64,000 nucleotides of DNA, from positions 56,645,271 through 56,709,270 of the forward strand of contig NC_134705.1 of assembly GCF_043290135.1 (NCBI RefSeq). The letters run 5' to 3'. Positions 55,156 through 64,000 of the stretch are shown piece by piece. Both the position numbers and the translations under genes were made by a program. Origin of the DNA: Rhipicephalus microplus. Taxonomy: Eukaryota; Arthropoda; Arachnida; Ixodida; Ixodidae. Numbering within the stretch: the stretch's first letter is position 1; each line of letters starts with the position of its first letter. The notes under the pieces are model-generated. The model did not search any database, was not told where the DNA came from, and saw only the letters and a list, made by a program, of their open reading frames with translations.

Positions 55156-55890
55156 TTATTTATTTATTTATTCAGGTTACCCCTAAAGGCCCTCTAGAAG
55201 AGGGTATTACATAGGGGGGGGGGGCCAATACAACATGGTTTGAAGTAAAAAAACAACAAAACAGAAAAAAAGCAGTACAGCAAGATACAGTGCAACCTGA
55301 CAACCGCAACAAAGCGCAAACCATGAATACGGGCAGCAATTGCATAGCGTTATACAATAGTTAAAAAACGAAAGAAAACAAAAAAAACAAAAGCAAAAAT
55401 TATTTAGTTAGTCACCGTAGTGCGCATGAGCTCTGAAAACTTTACCGAGTCTTTCTCGGTGGCAATATGTGCAGGCAAACTGTTCCACTCAATAATAGTG
55501 CGTGGGATGAATGACCGAGCGAAACGAAGTGTGCGAGATAGCGGGCGTTTGACTTTGTTAGGATGATCACGGCGGGGAAAGATGGAACAGGCGGGTTCAA
55601 AGAAACTGTCATGTAATGATGGGTGATTGTAAAGTTTGTCGAAAAGTGATAGGCGTGCATATTTCCGACGAATGGCCAAATCCTCTAGCTCAGCATGGTC
55701 TTTAAAGTTAGTTACGCTGGAATAGGTAGAATAATCTGAGTAAATGAAACGAGCAGCTCGGTTTTGCAAAGATTCAATATTTGATACGATGTAGGCTTGA
55801 TGAGGATCCCAAATGGTTTGATATCGATACCTTTGTCTAAACGGGGAGGAGAGCAAAAAGTCGTAGGTGGCTAGATATATCAATAGATAG
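55156..55890 (-). pseudogene. 5'-truncated LINE with the ORF2 C-terminus
   Basis: The minus-strand frame 55883-55404 is open for 159 codons. It encodes TIWDPHQAYIVSNIESLQNRAARFI, followed by YSSVTNFKDHAELEDLAIRRKYARL and LPAHIATEKDSVKF, characteristic of the last part of CR1/L2-type ORF2 downstream of the RT. The 3' untranslated part includes CCTAAAGGCC-like complements and ends in (AAATA)n at 55156-55175. Truncation is at about 55885, next to a GATA microsatellite. It is less decayed than the other LINEs here. Confidence 0.75.
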
Positions 55891-55893
55891 ATG

Positions 55894-55928
<35 letters not shown>

Positions 55929-55930
55929 GA
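55888..55930 (+). repeat. GATA microsatellite, left part
   Basis: TAGATAGATAGA repeats, continued beyond the SINE at 56182. Confidence 0.9.
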
Positions 55931-56181
55931 TTTGATTGATGAGTGATTGATATGTGGGGTTTAACGTCCCAAAACCACCATATGATTACGAGAGACGCCG
56001 TAGTGGAGGGCTCCGGAACTTTCGACCACCTGCGGTACTTTAACGTGCAGCCAAATCTGAGTACACGGGCCTACAAAATTTCCGCCTCCATCGGAAATGC
56101 AGCCGCCGCAGCCGGGATTTGAACCCGCGACCTGCGGGTCAGCAGCCGAGTACCTTAGCCACTAGACCACCGCGGCGGGGC
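55931..56181 (-). mobile_element. Ruka-like SINE inside a GATA microsatellite
   Basis: A full-length minus-strand copy with head GCCACTAGACCACCGCGGCG (plus strand) and intact B box. GATA repeats flank both ends, so its target duplication is hidden in the microsatellite. Confidence 0.9.

Positions 56182-56247
<66 letters not shown>
56182..56247 (+). repeat. GATA microsatellite, right part
   Basis: About 16 units of TAGA after the SINE. Confidence 0.95.
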
Positions 56248-57155
56248 CGCTCAAGGTCGGTTAAGTTCACTGAGAAATGCGTCACATTTAATAACTATTC
56301 TTCAAGAACTCGACTAGAGATTCAAACCAGTGACTCCACAGCATGATACTTTAGATAACTATACCACTAACCATGCAAGTTGCAGTGTATAACGGCGTCT
56401 TATTAGGGTTAAAGAACGTTATGTCGAAGCTTGTCTGCTGTACGTTATCACAGCCTAGTTATGGAGGGAAGCACTCGTGTAACGTACGGAATAGTCGAAA
56501 CACATACATGTGAGACATAAAAAGGATCCACAGCACGATATGTTGTGATAATGAGTTATTAACACCGGTAGAGTACACCGCACAGACGCCATTTCCTCGA
56601 ATTATACTCTAGAGATGTTTGCAATGCGTACGCTAAACTTTGCCCTACTTAAGGAGAGGCCTAAAAAAGTGATAAGAAGTTGAAGATAATAAAATCATAA
56701 CAATTACCTCGCATATTGTCAAGGCAGAAGAAAACATGAAGGGAAAAGACAGGGAGGTTGAGCAGAAAAAATTCTGGTGTACTAACTTACACCAGAGCGT
56801 TAGGAAAGAATAGAAAGATGAGAAAGAGGGAGGAGGCAAAAGAAGGAAAACAAAGGGAGAGAAAGTAAATTCACTGCAGCGTGTGCAGCGCCTGTCCTTA
56901 GTCATACCTGTTAGCTGTGGTGAAAGGTTGGCAAAGTAACTAAATTCGTTCCCAAGATTCTGCATGCGGACAGTCAAGCTAAAAGAATCGTGCAGAAAGA
57001 GTTGTGCAGACGACCTCATCACAAGCAACAGTGAACAATAGATTCGAATTGTACTTCCACGTAGACGGGCATGTCTCGGAGTCATCTTTCAAGAGAGAAA
57101 TCACAGCTTATCCACAGAGTGAATGATGACGACTGGGGCGAAGCGTTCGTCGGTC
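56248..57155. other. Unassigned stretch with a dispersed-repeat motif
   Basis: The part at 56740-56910 (GACAGGGAGGTTGAGCAG, TAACTTACACCAGAGCG) resembles 34236-34320. A minus-strand frame of 146 codons (56645-57085) overlaps it and has low-complexity Ser/Phe/Leu runs. I regard it as chance. Confidence 0.4.
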
Positions 57156-57484
57156 CGGCCGTGCACCCGTGCTTCTGTCCATGCGCCCGTATGTCTGTTC
57201 GTCCGTGCTTCTGTGTATCCATACGTCCGTCTCTGCGTCTTCCGTGCGTCCGTTACTTCATCCGTCCGTCCGTCTGTCTGTCTTTCTGTCTGTCCTTCGG
57301 TTCGTCTATCAGCCAGTCTCTCTGTCTGTTGATTTGCTCGTCCATATGACTGTCTGTCTTTTTCTGTCTGTGTGTCTGTCTGTCTGCGTGTCTGTGTGCC
57401 TGTCTGTCTGTCTGTCTGTCTGTCTGTCTTTCTGTCTGTCTGTCTGTCTGTCTGTCTGTCCACCCATTCGTCTGTCTGTCACTC
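57156..57484 (+). repeat. TCTG/GTCC-rich microsatellite
   Basis: Irregular GTCCGTCC and CATCCGTC units at the left change into long (GTCTGTCT)n at the right. Open frames here are artefacts of the repeat (Cys/Leu/Ser on plus, Asp/Arg/Gln/Thr on minus). Confidence 0.92.
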
Positions 57485-58939
57485 ACACTAGCACCACCAG
57501 CTGAGTGCGCCATAAAAATAGGTGGTTACGAAGCGCTCACAGAAATGCATGGACAGACCCATGGCTTTAGGAGCTCCACCCTTAAAAAAATAGGGTAATC
57601 ACTACTGTGAAACCTGAAGTGCTTCACAAGGGCAACCCAGTAATTTTTGTGTCGAGAATTCGCTCACCTCCATTCACGATAGTACTATTGACTGCTATAT
57701 TTGAGGTAAGTAAGGTTTCCCCGGCATGATTGGTATCTTGTTGGGCAGAATAACAAACTCAGTGTGCGACATGTGCGTCTCTTTTTAATGTGCTTAATTA
57801 CCTTCCCAATTTCGCGGCAGTGTATATACGCACCGCCTCCAGGAAGTGCCATAGGGTTTTTGCTGCATCAGGTGTAGAAACGTAGTCACACGACGTCGGC
57901 AAAGAAGTGGCGCAGAGAGAGGAAAATTCGCTCTTTCGGTGAGGCGGCCGCCCCTTCTCTGGCGCCGTGCCTGAGATAGCGCCGTGTTTGAGATACGTTC
58001 TAGCAATGTTAGGTTGAACATTCGGTTTAATTCTTGGATATATTTCTATGAATGGTATTATTTATTTTCACTTTTTTGGTTCTTTTAAACCTGGTCTTGA
58101 GAATCACCAGCCTGGTTATGGCAAGTATTTAACGCTTGACTGGGATAGGAATGACATGCTACAGACAAGCGCTTAAAGTGTCCCGCACTCGAAACAAGTG
58201 CGTGCCCTGCCAGCTCATGTTCAGCCACTCAAAAGGATAGTTTCGCGTTTTCTCGAGAAAAGGGTCAACTGTGCTGCCAATAGCTGCCGTCTTCGGGCGG
58301 AGGAGGAGGGTTAAAGTTCAGCCGGGTGTCGTCTATTGAGAATTGGTAAGCAACACAAATGCGCCTTAGTCAAACTTTGTTGTGTGCATATTCGATTTTT
58401 AGTAAAGAGCTCTTCGGGGGCCCGGCTTGTCGTCCATGTATGCGTATATTTTGGCGTGATAATTGCAACAGTAGACCGCTTCACTAAGGCCATTATAAGA
58501 CTAACATTGCTAAAAACTTGGTGAAAATGAACGAAGCACAAGTTTCCACAATAACAGTTTTAATCAAAACATAACTGCAGTGTTTAGCCAAAATAGCTCT
58601 TAGCGCTTAAGAAATACGTGCAAGGCTTTGATGCCAGCAAGAGAGGGCACACCGAGCCATGCGAATTCAGGGAGCCTACATTACCAATTTTTTTAAAAGT
58701 GGAGACCTCTGAAAAAGTGCCCTGAAAATATCAGCCAACATCAGCGGGCGATCGCGCATGCTCCTGTCAGCTTCTGCTAAAGTTAGCATATTTTAGGTGT
58801 GCCGCAATTCCGGGGCCACTCGTACATAACCCCTCCCCCCTACTCGTGATCTGCAACATTAGTGACGCAGTGTAGATTAAAAGGCCCTTTTTCAAGCTAT
58901 AACCTTATTAAGGCAAAAGCATCCGATACACCAGGCAAG
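57485..58939. other. Unassigned intergenic stretch
   Basis: No gene or repeat was recognised. Short overlapping ORFs at 57794-58541 carry no known motif. Confidence 0.4.
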
Positions 58940-58960
58940 ATACATGTAAACTGGTAGCAT
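58940..58960 (+). repeat. Dispersed repeat, left remnant of the split copy
   Basis: ATACATGTAAACTGGTAGCAT matches the start of the intact copy (GTATCTGTAAACTGGTAGCG at about 28290). The rest of the repeat resumes at 60657. Confidence 0.6.
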
Positions 58961-59205
58961 CCCTATTGGAAAAATTGCCATGGTGGATACTGGAAAACAT
59001 GGTGGGCGTAGTGGAAATAATAGTGGGCATGGTGGAAATAATAGTGGGCATGGTGGAAATGATGATGGCTATGGTGGGACGTAGTGGAAATTATGGTGGT
59101 TATGCCGGGACATACTGGGTGGTATGGTGTACAGATGATGGGTAAAGTGGAAATGATGGTGGAAAGCAGAGGCTAGATAGTGGGCAATAATGGGACACTC
59201 TGCCT

Positions 59206-59480
59206 ACCATTGCGATAATGCTGGGAAGCCCTAAGCATATGGTGGGTGGTGCTTATTATGGTGGGCTACATGGTGTACCAAGCTGAGAAACTCTTCCCAC
59301 CATTGCGATAATGCTGGGAAGCACTAAGCAGATGATGGGTGCTGCTTGTTATGGTGGGCCACTTGGTGTACCAAGCTGAGAAGCTCTGCCCACCATCACG
59401 ATAATGCTGGGAAGCAGTAAGCAGATGATGGGTGGGCTTATAATGGCGGGCAAATTATATAGTGTACCAAGCTGGGATCT
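59206..59480 (+). repeat. 93-bp tandem repeat, three units
   Basis: Units begin ACCATTGCGATAATGCTGGG at 59206 and 59299, and ACCATCACGATAATGCTGGG at 59392, a spacing of exactly 93 bp. Each contains GTGTACCAAGCTGRGA. The third unit is more diverged. Confidence 0.85.
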
Positions 59481-60333
59481 GTACACTACATGTTCTACCA
59501 TCATGATTTCCACCAAAGGTTAGGCCTACTGACCGAGCCCGTATCATTGTGTTATCCGTGCTTCCGGGTTTCAGAATACACGATTACGACGATTAAGTAT
59601 GACAATACAGCGCAGCCATATGGCATCAATTAACCTAAATGAAGCATTTTTCATTGTGTATGCTGTTCGCTCAAGAAGCAACAAACATCGATGCGACGCG
59701 ATTAAAGCACTCCCAGAGAACGTAATTTAGTGTCTTCTCACCGACAGCCGCCGGTCGCACTCGCCGGCACTTCTCTAGCTTTTGTACGAGAACTAAGACG
59801 TGGCAATTCGTGTGCTTGGTGAACCATTATGATAGCGTAATGTTTCCGGTACACTGCATTCGTTTTGGCCAAGCCGTTATGTAGTTGTTGCTTTAGCGAA
59901 AAAGCAACAGCATTGCGCTGGCGCGACCGCCCTCTACATTGCGCGAAAAGCATCCCAATACTCAATCAAATAAATTAGGCGGGCGTATCTATGAAATGAG
60001 CCTAGAAGCGTCATAAAGCGTGAGCAGATGTCGCCCTTTAGAACGAGCACGAAACGGATATCAAACTTGGCAGACCCCGCCGGTAAACTGGTGCTGCTCC
60101 CCAGTCCACTTGGTTTTTTTTCCCTTTAAGTTGTGAATTGTAAAAAAAAATAGCACTAGTGCCAATAACATAGTGGCAATCGTTACAGGGCGCAGTTGCT
60201 TGTGTTTAATAAATGTGCAATTTTTAGTAGCAGGTGTAGATCTTGTCTATGTTGTGTACACGACAAACATAACTTAAGTTGAACCTTAAGTTTGTAGGCC
60301 AACTAAGTATTTAACATTCAACCACCGTCATGT

Positions 60334-60403
60334 TGGTGTGGCGCAGTGGTTAGCGTCTTCGAATGGGAATCCGCAGGTTGCACGTTCGATCCTTCGTGGC
60401 GTC
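60334..60403 (+). repeat. tRNA-like sequence (SINE head or tRNA pseudogene)
   Basis: GTGGCGCAGTGGTTAGCG resembles an A box, and CACGTTCGATCCTTCGTG a B box with T-arm. They are spaced as in a tRNA and followed by a run of 12-13 T, a possible Pol III terminator. The acceptor stem does not pair well by eye. It could be a SINE head within the inverted-repeat element. Confidence 0.45.
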
Positions 60404-60656
60404 TTGTTTTTTTTTTTTTACGGTACGGGTGTTTTTTTATACCGTTTTCATCGAATTCTTTTTTATTTTTTGTGGCAGCTCGTCACGGTGATTCTGACGT
60501 CATTTTGCGCTCAAGTGTTGCCGGCACTGCAGCACCCATCATACACACCATGCGCCATGGTGGGTGTTTCCCACCATTCACCCACTACATTAATCCACTA
60601 TAATGGTGGGTGGTGGTTTCCACCATGCCCACCATTCGTTTTTTTTTCCGATAGGG

Positions 60657-61375
60657 ATAACTTCCGTAAAAGCCTAAGAATCTAGCAGTCTACCTCTCCT
60701 TGCCACCATCGCCCTTTTGCGTGAAGAAGGAACAACTAGCAGAAAGAAAAATACTAACTATGGCGTCACAACCGGCAGTGATAGCGACGTCAAACACTTG
60801 CGTTACGCGGCATCAAATTGAATTTTTTAAATGTCTGAACTGTTACGTGACTTTAATATTACGCAATTTTATTGCGCCTTGTGCCTCGATAATTGCATGT
60901 GTGAGAAACAGGAGACAAAAAAACAGAGATTGAGGAAGCAAAGTTGTTTTATTACCTGAACGACGTGCTTTCATTATGCATAAGAAACTTCGCAGAGGCA
61001 ATTGTGTGGCAGCTGTTAACGAGAACAATACTTTTAGAGTTCAAAAACTCACGTTGCCCAGTAGTCGAAAACCACTGCAGCGAGACAGCAGCTTTGCGAA
61101 TAAAGCTTTGGCAGCGGTAGGGTAAAGCGTCTAATTGCTTTGTCGGTCGCCTTTACCGTCGCCAAAGGCGTGGGAACACCAGCCGTGTGCCAGTGAAAGC
61201 TGTTGGCAGTCACAGGAGCACCTATCTACACAATCTGAGAACTAGTTGAGCTATGAAATGTCACACGTGTAACAGCACAAAAAATAGGTAAAATACTCAT
61301 TGTATACGCACGAAACAACCACAGAAAAGTAAGTGATGCTTCGTTAACCTGGTAATGCACCGACCCAAACAACAC
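60657..61375 (+). repeat. Dispersed repeat, right part of the split copy
   Basis: ATAACTTCCGTAAAAGCC continues the repeat and aligns with 28309-29012. Anchors include CTTCGCAGAGGCAATTG, CACTGCAGCGAGACAGC, GTGCCAGTGAAAGC and CACAGGAGC. It is then interrupted at the right by the SINE insertion. Confidence 0.65.
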
Positions 61376-61384
61376 GCTGAACTA

Positions 61385-61625
61385 TTTGATAGATTGATAT
61401 GTAGGTGTAACGTTCCTAAACCACTATAATTATGAGAGACGCCGTAGTGGAGGGCTCCGGAAATTTCGACAACCTGGGGTTCTTTAACGTGCACCCAAAT
61501 CTGAGCACATGGGCCTACAACCTTTCCGCCTCTACGGAAATGCAGCCGCCGCAGCCGGGATTTGAACCCGCGACCTGCGGGTCAGGAGCTGAGTACCTTA
61601 GCCACTAGACCACCACGGCGGGGCG
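61385..61625 (-). mobile_element. Ruka-like SINE, full length
   Basis: A minus-strand copy with an intact B box (GGGATTTGAACCCGCGACCT on plus). An 11-bp target duplication ACGCTGAACTA is at 61374-61384 and 61626-61636. Confidence 0.9.
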
Positions 61626-61636
61626 ACGCTGAACTA

Positions 61637-64000
61637 AACACAAGCTCGGTGAACATTAAAGTGAATAGTAATATTCTCTAGTGGCATGACCGGCAGGCTG
61701 CGGCTACTGCCTCAGAGGCCTAAAACGACACGAATGGCTGCTAAGATTTTTCGCAGTGCCACTCAGCCTTTTCTTGTCAGCCAGCGTGAGTCGGCAGCAT
61801 GTTCTCACGGTAGCGCGGCAGTCTGTCAGTGCGTGTCGGTGGGTATATGTGTGACTTTGGCATGTTGAGCCAACGCCACCTAAAGGAACTTTGTCAAAGC
61901 CTGGAAGCTCTACCGCATATGTCGACGGGTCGACAACGCTCGTTGCGTTGCGCGCTGTAGTGCCGCACAATGCTACCGACGCCGGCATGCTGCGGCACGT
62001 TCGCATCGGCATTGCGGTATGTGAAGCATTGCTGCGTTTCCACGGGAAAAAAATGAATGTTGCATCGTTTTGTGTGTGCCGTCGGGCTCCTTGGTTTGTG
62101 ATGTGTGGTGCTTGTGTTTGTGCTCGAGTTCGTCAGTGAGTGACCAGACTGCGATGACAACAAACTATTGTGATCACATTTCTATGGAAATCGAGAATCT
62201 GGCCCACGAGTGTACGTATTCGAATTTCCAACTGACAAAAGCACGAAAAAGAAATACAGGCTATGGATATGGGCTATCTTAAGGGGTAGTGTCAACCCAA
62301 CAAATCTTACGAAAGTAAATAGGCTGCTTTTCTTTCGTTTCATGTGTTCTGTAACATAAAGTATCGTGTTATTCCGTCTCACCTTTATCCAATGCTTGCG
62401 TTTTGAAGTACGCGCTAAGGCCATTACCATAAAGAGGAAGCATAATGCTTCCTGTAATTCATAGATGTTCAAAATATTTTTCAGGCCGAGTGGTAATTGA
62501 TCATTTCAGTGACTATAGGTGGCGCAGCGGTAGGTCAAAATGGTGGACGAGACGATGATGTCAGGAACGTGTACATCATTGCACCACGGCGTCGCGGAGC
62601 GTGAAGACGCGTTAATTGATTCAGGGCCACTGAGATACCAAACTGCGTCGCCGTTTCTCACCGTGTTACAGCTTCAGAGCACGGCAACATGGCACCGCCT
62701 GCGTCTCTGGAATGACAGAACAAACGAGAGGGCCAACGACGACCAGCGGGAGGTCCTCGTGTACACGAGACGTGCTTTTTTGCTCACGAAGTCCTTGCCA
62801 AACTTCCCAACGAGTGTTCCGGCGGGACGCGTACCACGCTCTTGTGGGCTGCGTAAGATAGCGAAGCTGAAGAGCGTCTCTTGGAGGCTGGAATATTGCA
62901 TTTGCATTTCTCACAAGCTACTCTACTGCACAGGTGTCATTGCACTCTCCTGCACAATGACTGTCGAGAGTCATTCACTCATTATCCTTCACCCTATAGC
63001 TATGCTGTGGTTTTATTGTGCTACCGGGGACTTTTAAGTGTCAACTGTTTTGTGTTGACTCCAATGCAGTATGTCACCAACGGACTCATATCATGCTTGA
63101 TGCACATAACGCTTCGTGTTACCACCGATGCTTGATGACACGGACGTTTTCATTTTGCGCTGGAGGCATCTTATGTTTCATAATGACACCGACGCTGTGC
63201 ACCACCAACGGACAAATTTCTCGCTTGATCCATGTACTGTTTCGAGTTGACACTGATTTTGGAGGCCACTGACGAGCACATTTCACAATTAATGTATCTA
63301 CGTTTTTGTGCTGGCTATAGTGAACTAGAATATACTCCATAGTGTTGACGCCGACGCCGGGCCGTATTCTCGAGGATGAAATGGAGCAAGGCGTTCACGC
63401 AGTGTGGCCCGCAATATGACGCAATAGCGCCGCATTGCCGTCTGGCCAGATGGTGTTTTGGCGGGTGGAGGAGCGTGCAGCATGTAGTAGGTCAAATTGC
63501 TGGCATCACAATAAGACAGGCGGTTTTGAAGGCTCTTTATGCGACCTAATACCCCTTTCCTTGCGTTTCCTCACTTCCTCGGCACTGTGGAGCAGCAGAG
63601 CCCCTCAGTCAAAAGGTGGGGTGAATATACTGTACACATGTCTTCATCCCCGCCGTGTCGTCTGCTCACAGTTTTCATGGCGTATGCTCGCCGAATCGTG
63701 TATACACGCCCGTTGCAGCTGTTACGGTTTGCTGATTAACTTAAAGATACGCTGAAACTGTGAAACAAGCAACTACCTCGGGCGACCAATTTCTTCGCTT
63801 TCGAAAAGTTGTGTAGTCAGATATGTAACGTTGCGGAAACTCACTCAATGTCATTTGTGTGGCACACATGTGCAAGATCAGTGACTTGCAGTAAATAATG
63901 AGAGCACGTGCAATTGCTTCAATTTAAGAACATCTGTACTTGATTTAGAACGCTGAACTTAATAAATGAGGAACACGGATGGTTGTTGTTTCTTTCCGAC
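61637..64000. other. Unassigned right end of the window
   Basis: The longest open frame (62540-63037, plus, 165 codons) has no recognised domain. Other frames overlap it on the minus strand, so no gene is called. The part at 61690-62150 is more GC-rich than the surroundings and could be another repeat. Confidence 0.35.

Larger units (their letters stand above)
58961..60656. mobile_element. Inverted-repeat element with internal tandem repeats
   Basis: The left end CCCTATTGGAAAAATT and the right end (plus strand ..TTTTTTTTTCCGATAGGG) are inverted. Similarity continues into an inner GTGGGCATGGTGGA / TCCACCATGCCCAC motif. AT occurs on both sides (58959-58960, 60657-60658), consistent with a 2-bp target duplication. 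Compared with 28286-29012, the element interrupts the dispersed repeat precisely. No transposase gene is visible, so it is non-autonomous. Inside lie a GTGGAAATAATAGTGGGCAT minisatellite (59000-59110), three 93-bp units and a tRNA-like sequence. Confidence 0.7.

Noticed and set aside
56645..57085. Minus-strand ORF of 146 codons
   Set aside because: Low-complexity Ser/Phe/Leu composition over a purine-rich repeat-like region. No domain.
57101..57513. Long frames in the TCTG/GTCC repeat (Asp-Arg-Gln-Thr repeats)
   Set aside because: Direct translation of a microsatellite. No start context or flanking coding sequence.
62540..63037. Plus-strand ORF of 165 codons as a possible gene
   Set aside because: No recognised domain, no intron signals, and overlapping frames on the other strand. 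Not enough support.

Overview
This window looks like nuclear DNA of a chelicerate, most likely a hard (ixodid) tick. The main clue is a tRNA-derived SINE family, present in about 13 full or partial copies, that matches what is known of the tick SINE Ruka. Long AT-rich introns, several LINE types, LTR elements nested in one another and the near absence of long host ORFs fit this. No prokaryotic operon, CRISPR array or rRNA is visible. Species cannot be fixed without a database search.

Only one host gene can be supported. It is the 3' part of a GMC (glucose-methanol-choline) FAD oxidoreductase on the + strand, spread over four exons (18752-18909, 21908-22085, 30757-30973, 39430-39565). Splice phases agree across all three visible introns (3.0, 8.7 and 8.5 kb). 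The reading frame is unbroken, and the catalytic His and Asn regions are present. The N-terminal FAD-binding exons must lie upstream and were not found here. The introns carry LINE remnants, SINEs and unclassified repeats.

The rest is mobile DNA in layers. At 7067-16267 lies a decayed Ty3/gypsy element with 138-bp LTRs. Its gag gene was split by a 4.16-kb DNA transposon (7295-11451) with terminal inverted repeats of about 790 bp and a TGTT target duplication. At 40373-52919 lies a second, much younger Ty3/gypsy element of the same type. Its pol is interrupted between RNase H and integrase by a third LTR retrotransposon (44124-51446, reverse orientation, 1148-bp LTRs, ATCAG target duplication). 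This third element is the most striking object in the window. Its domains run Gag, protease, integrase, reverse transcriptase, RNase H, so the integrase precedes the RT. That is the copia-like order known in the Gmr1-type Ty3/gypsy group.

The right third (53-64 kb) holds a 147-bp tandem repeat with a GC-rich insert, a 5'-truncated LINE, GATA and TCTG microsatellites, and SINEs with clear target duplications. It also holds a 1.7-kb inverted-repeat element (58961-60656) with internal 93-bp tandem repeats. This element has split a dispersed repeat whose sister copy lies at 28.3-29.0 kb. The far left (1-7 kb) is SINE-rich and includes an RTE-like LINE tail.
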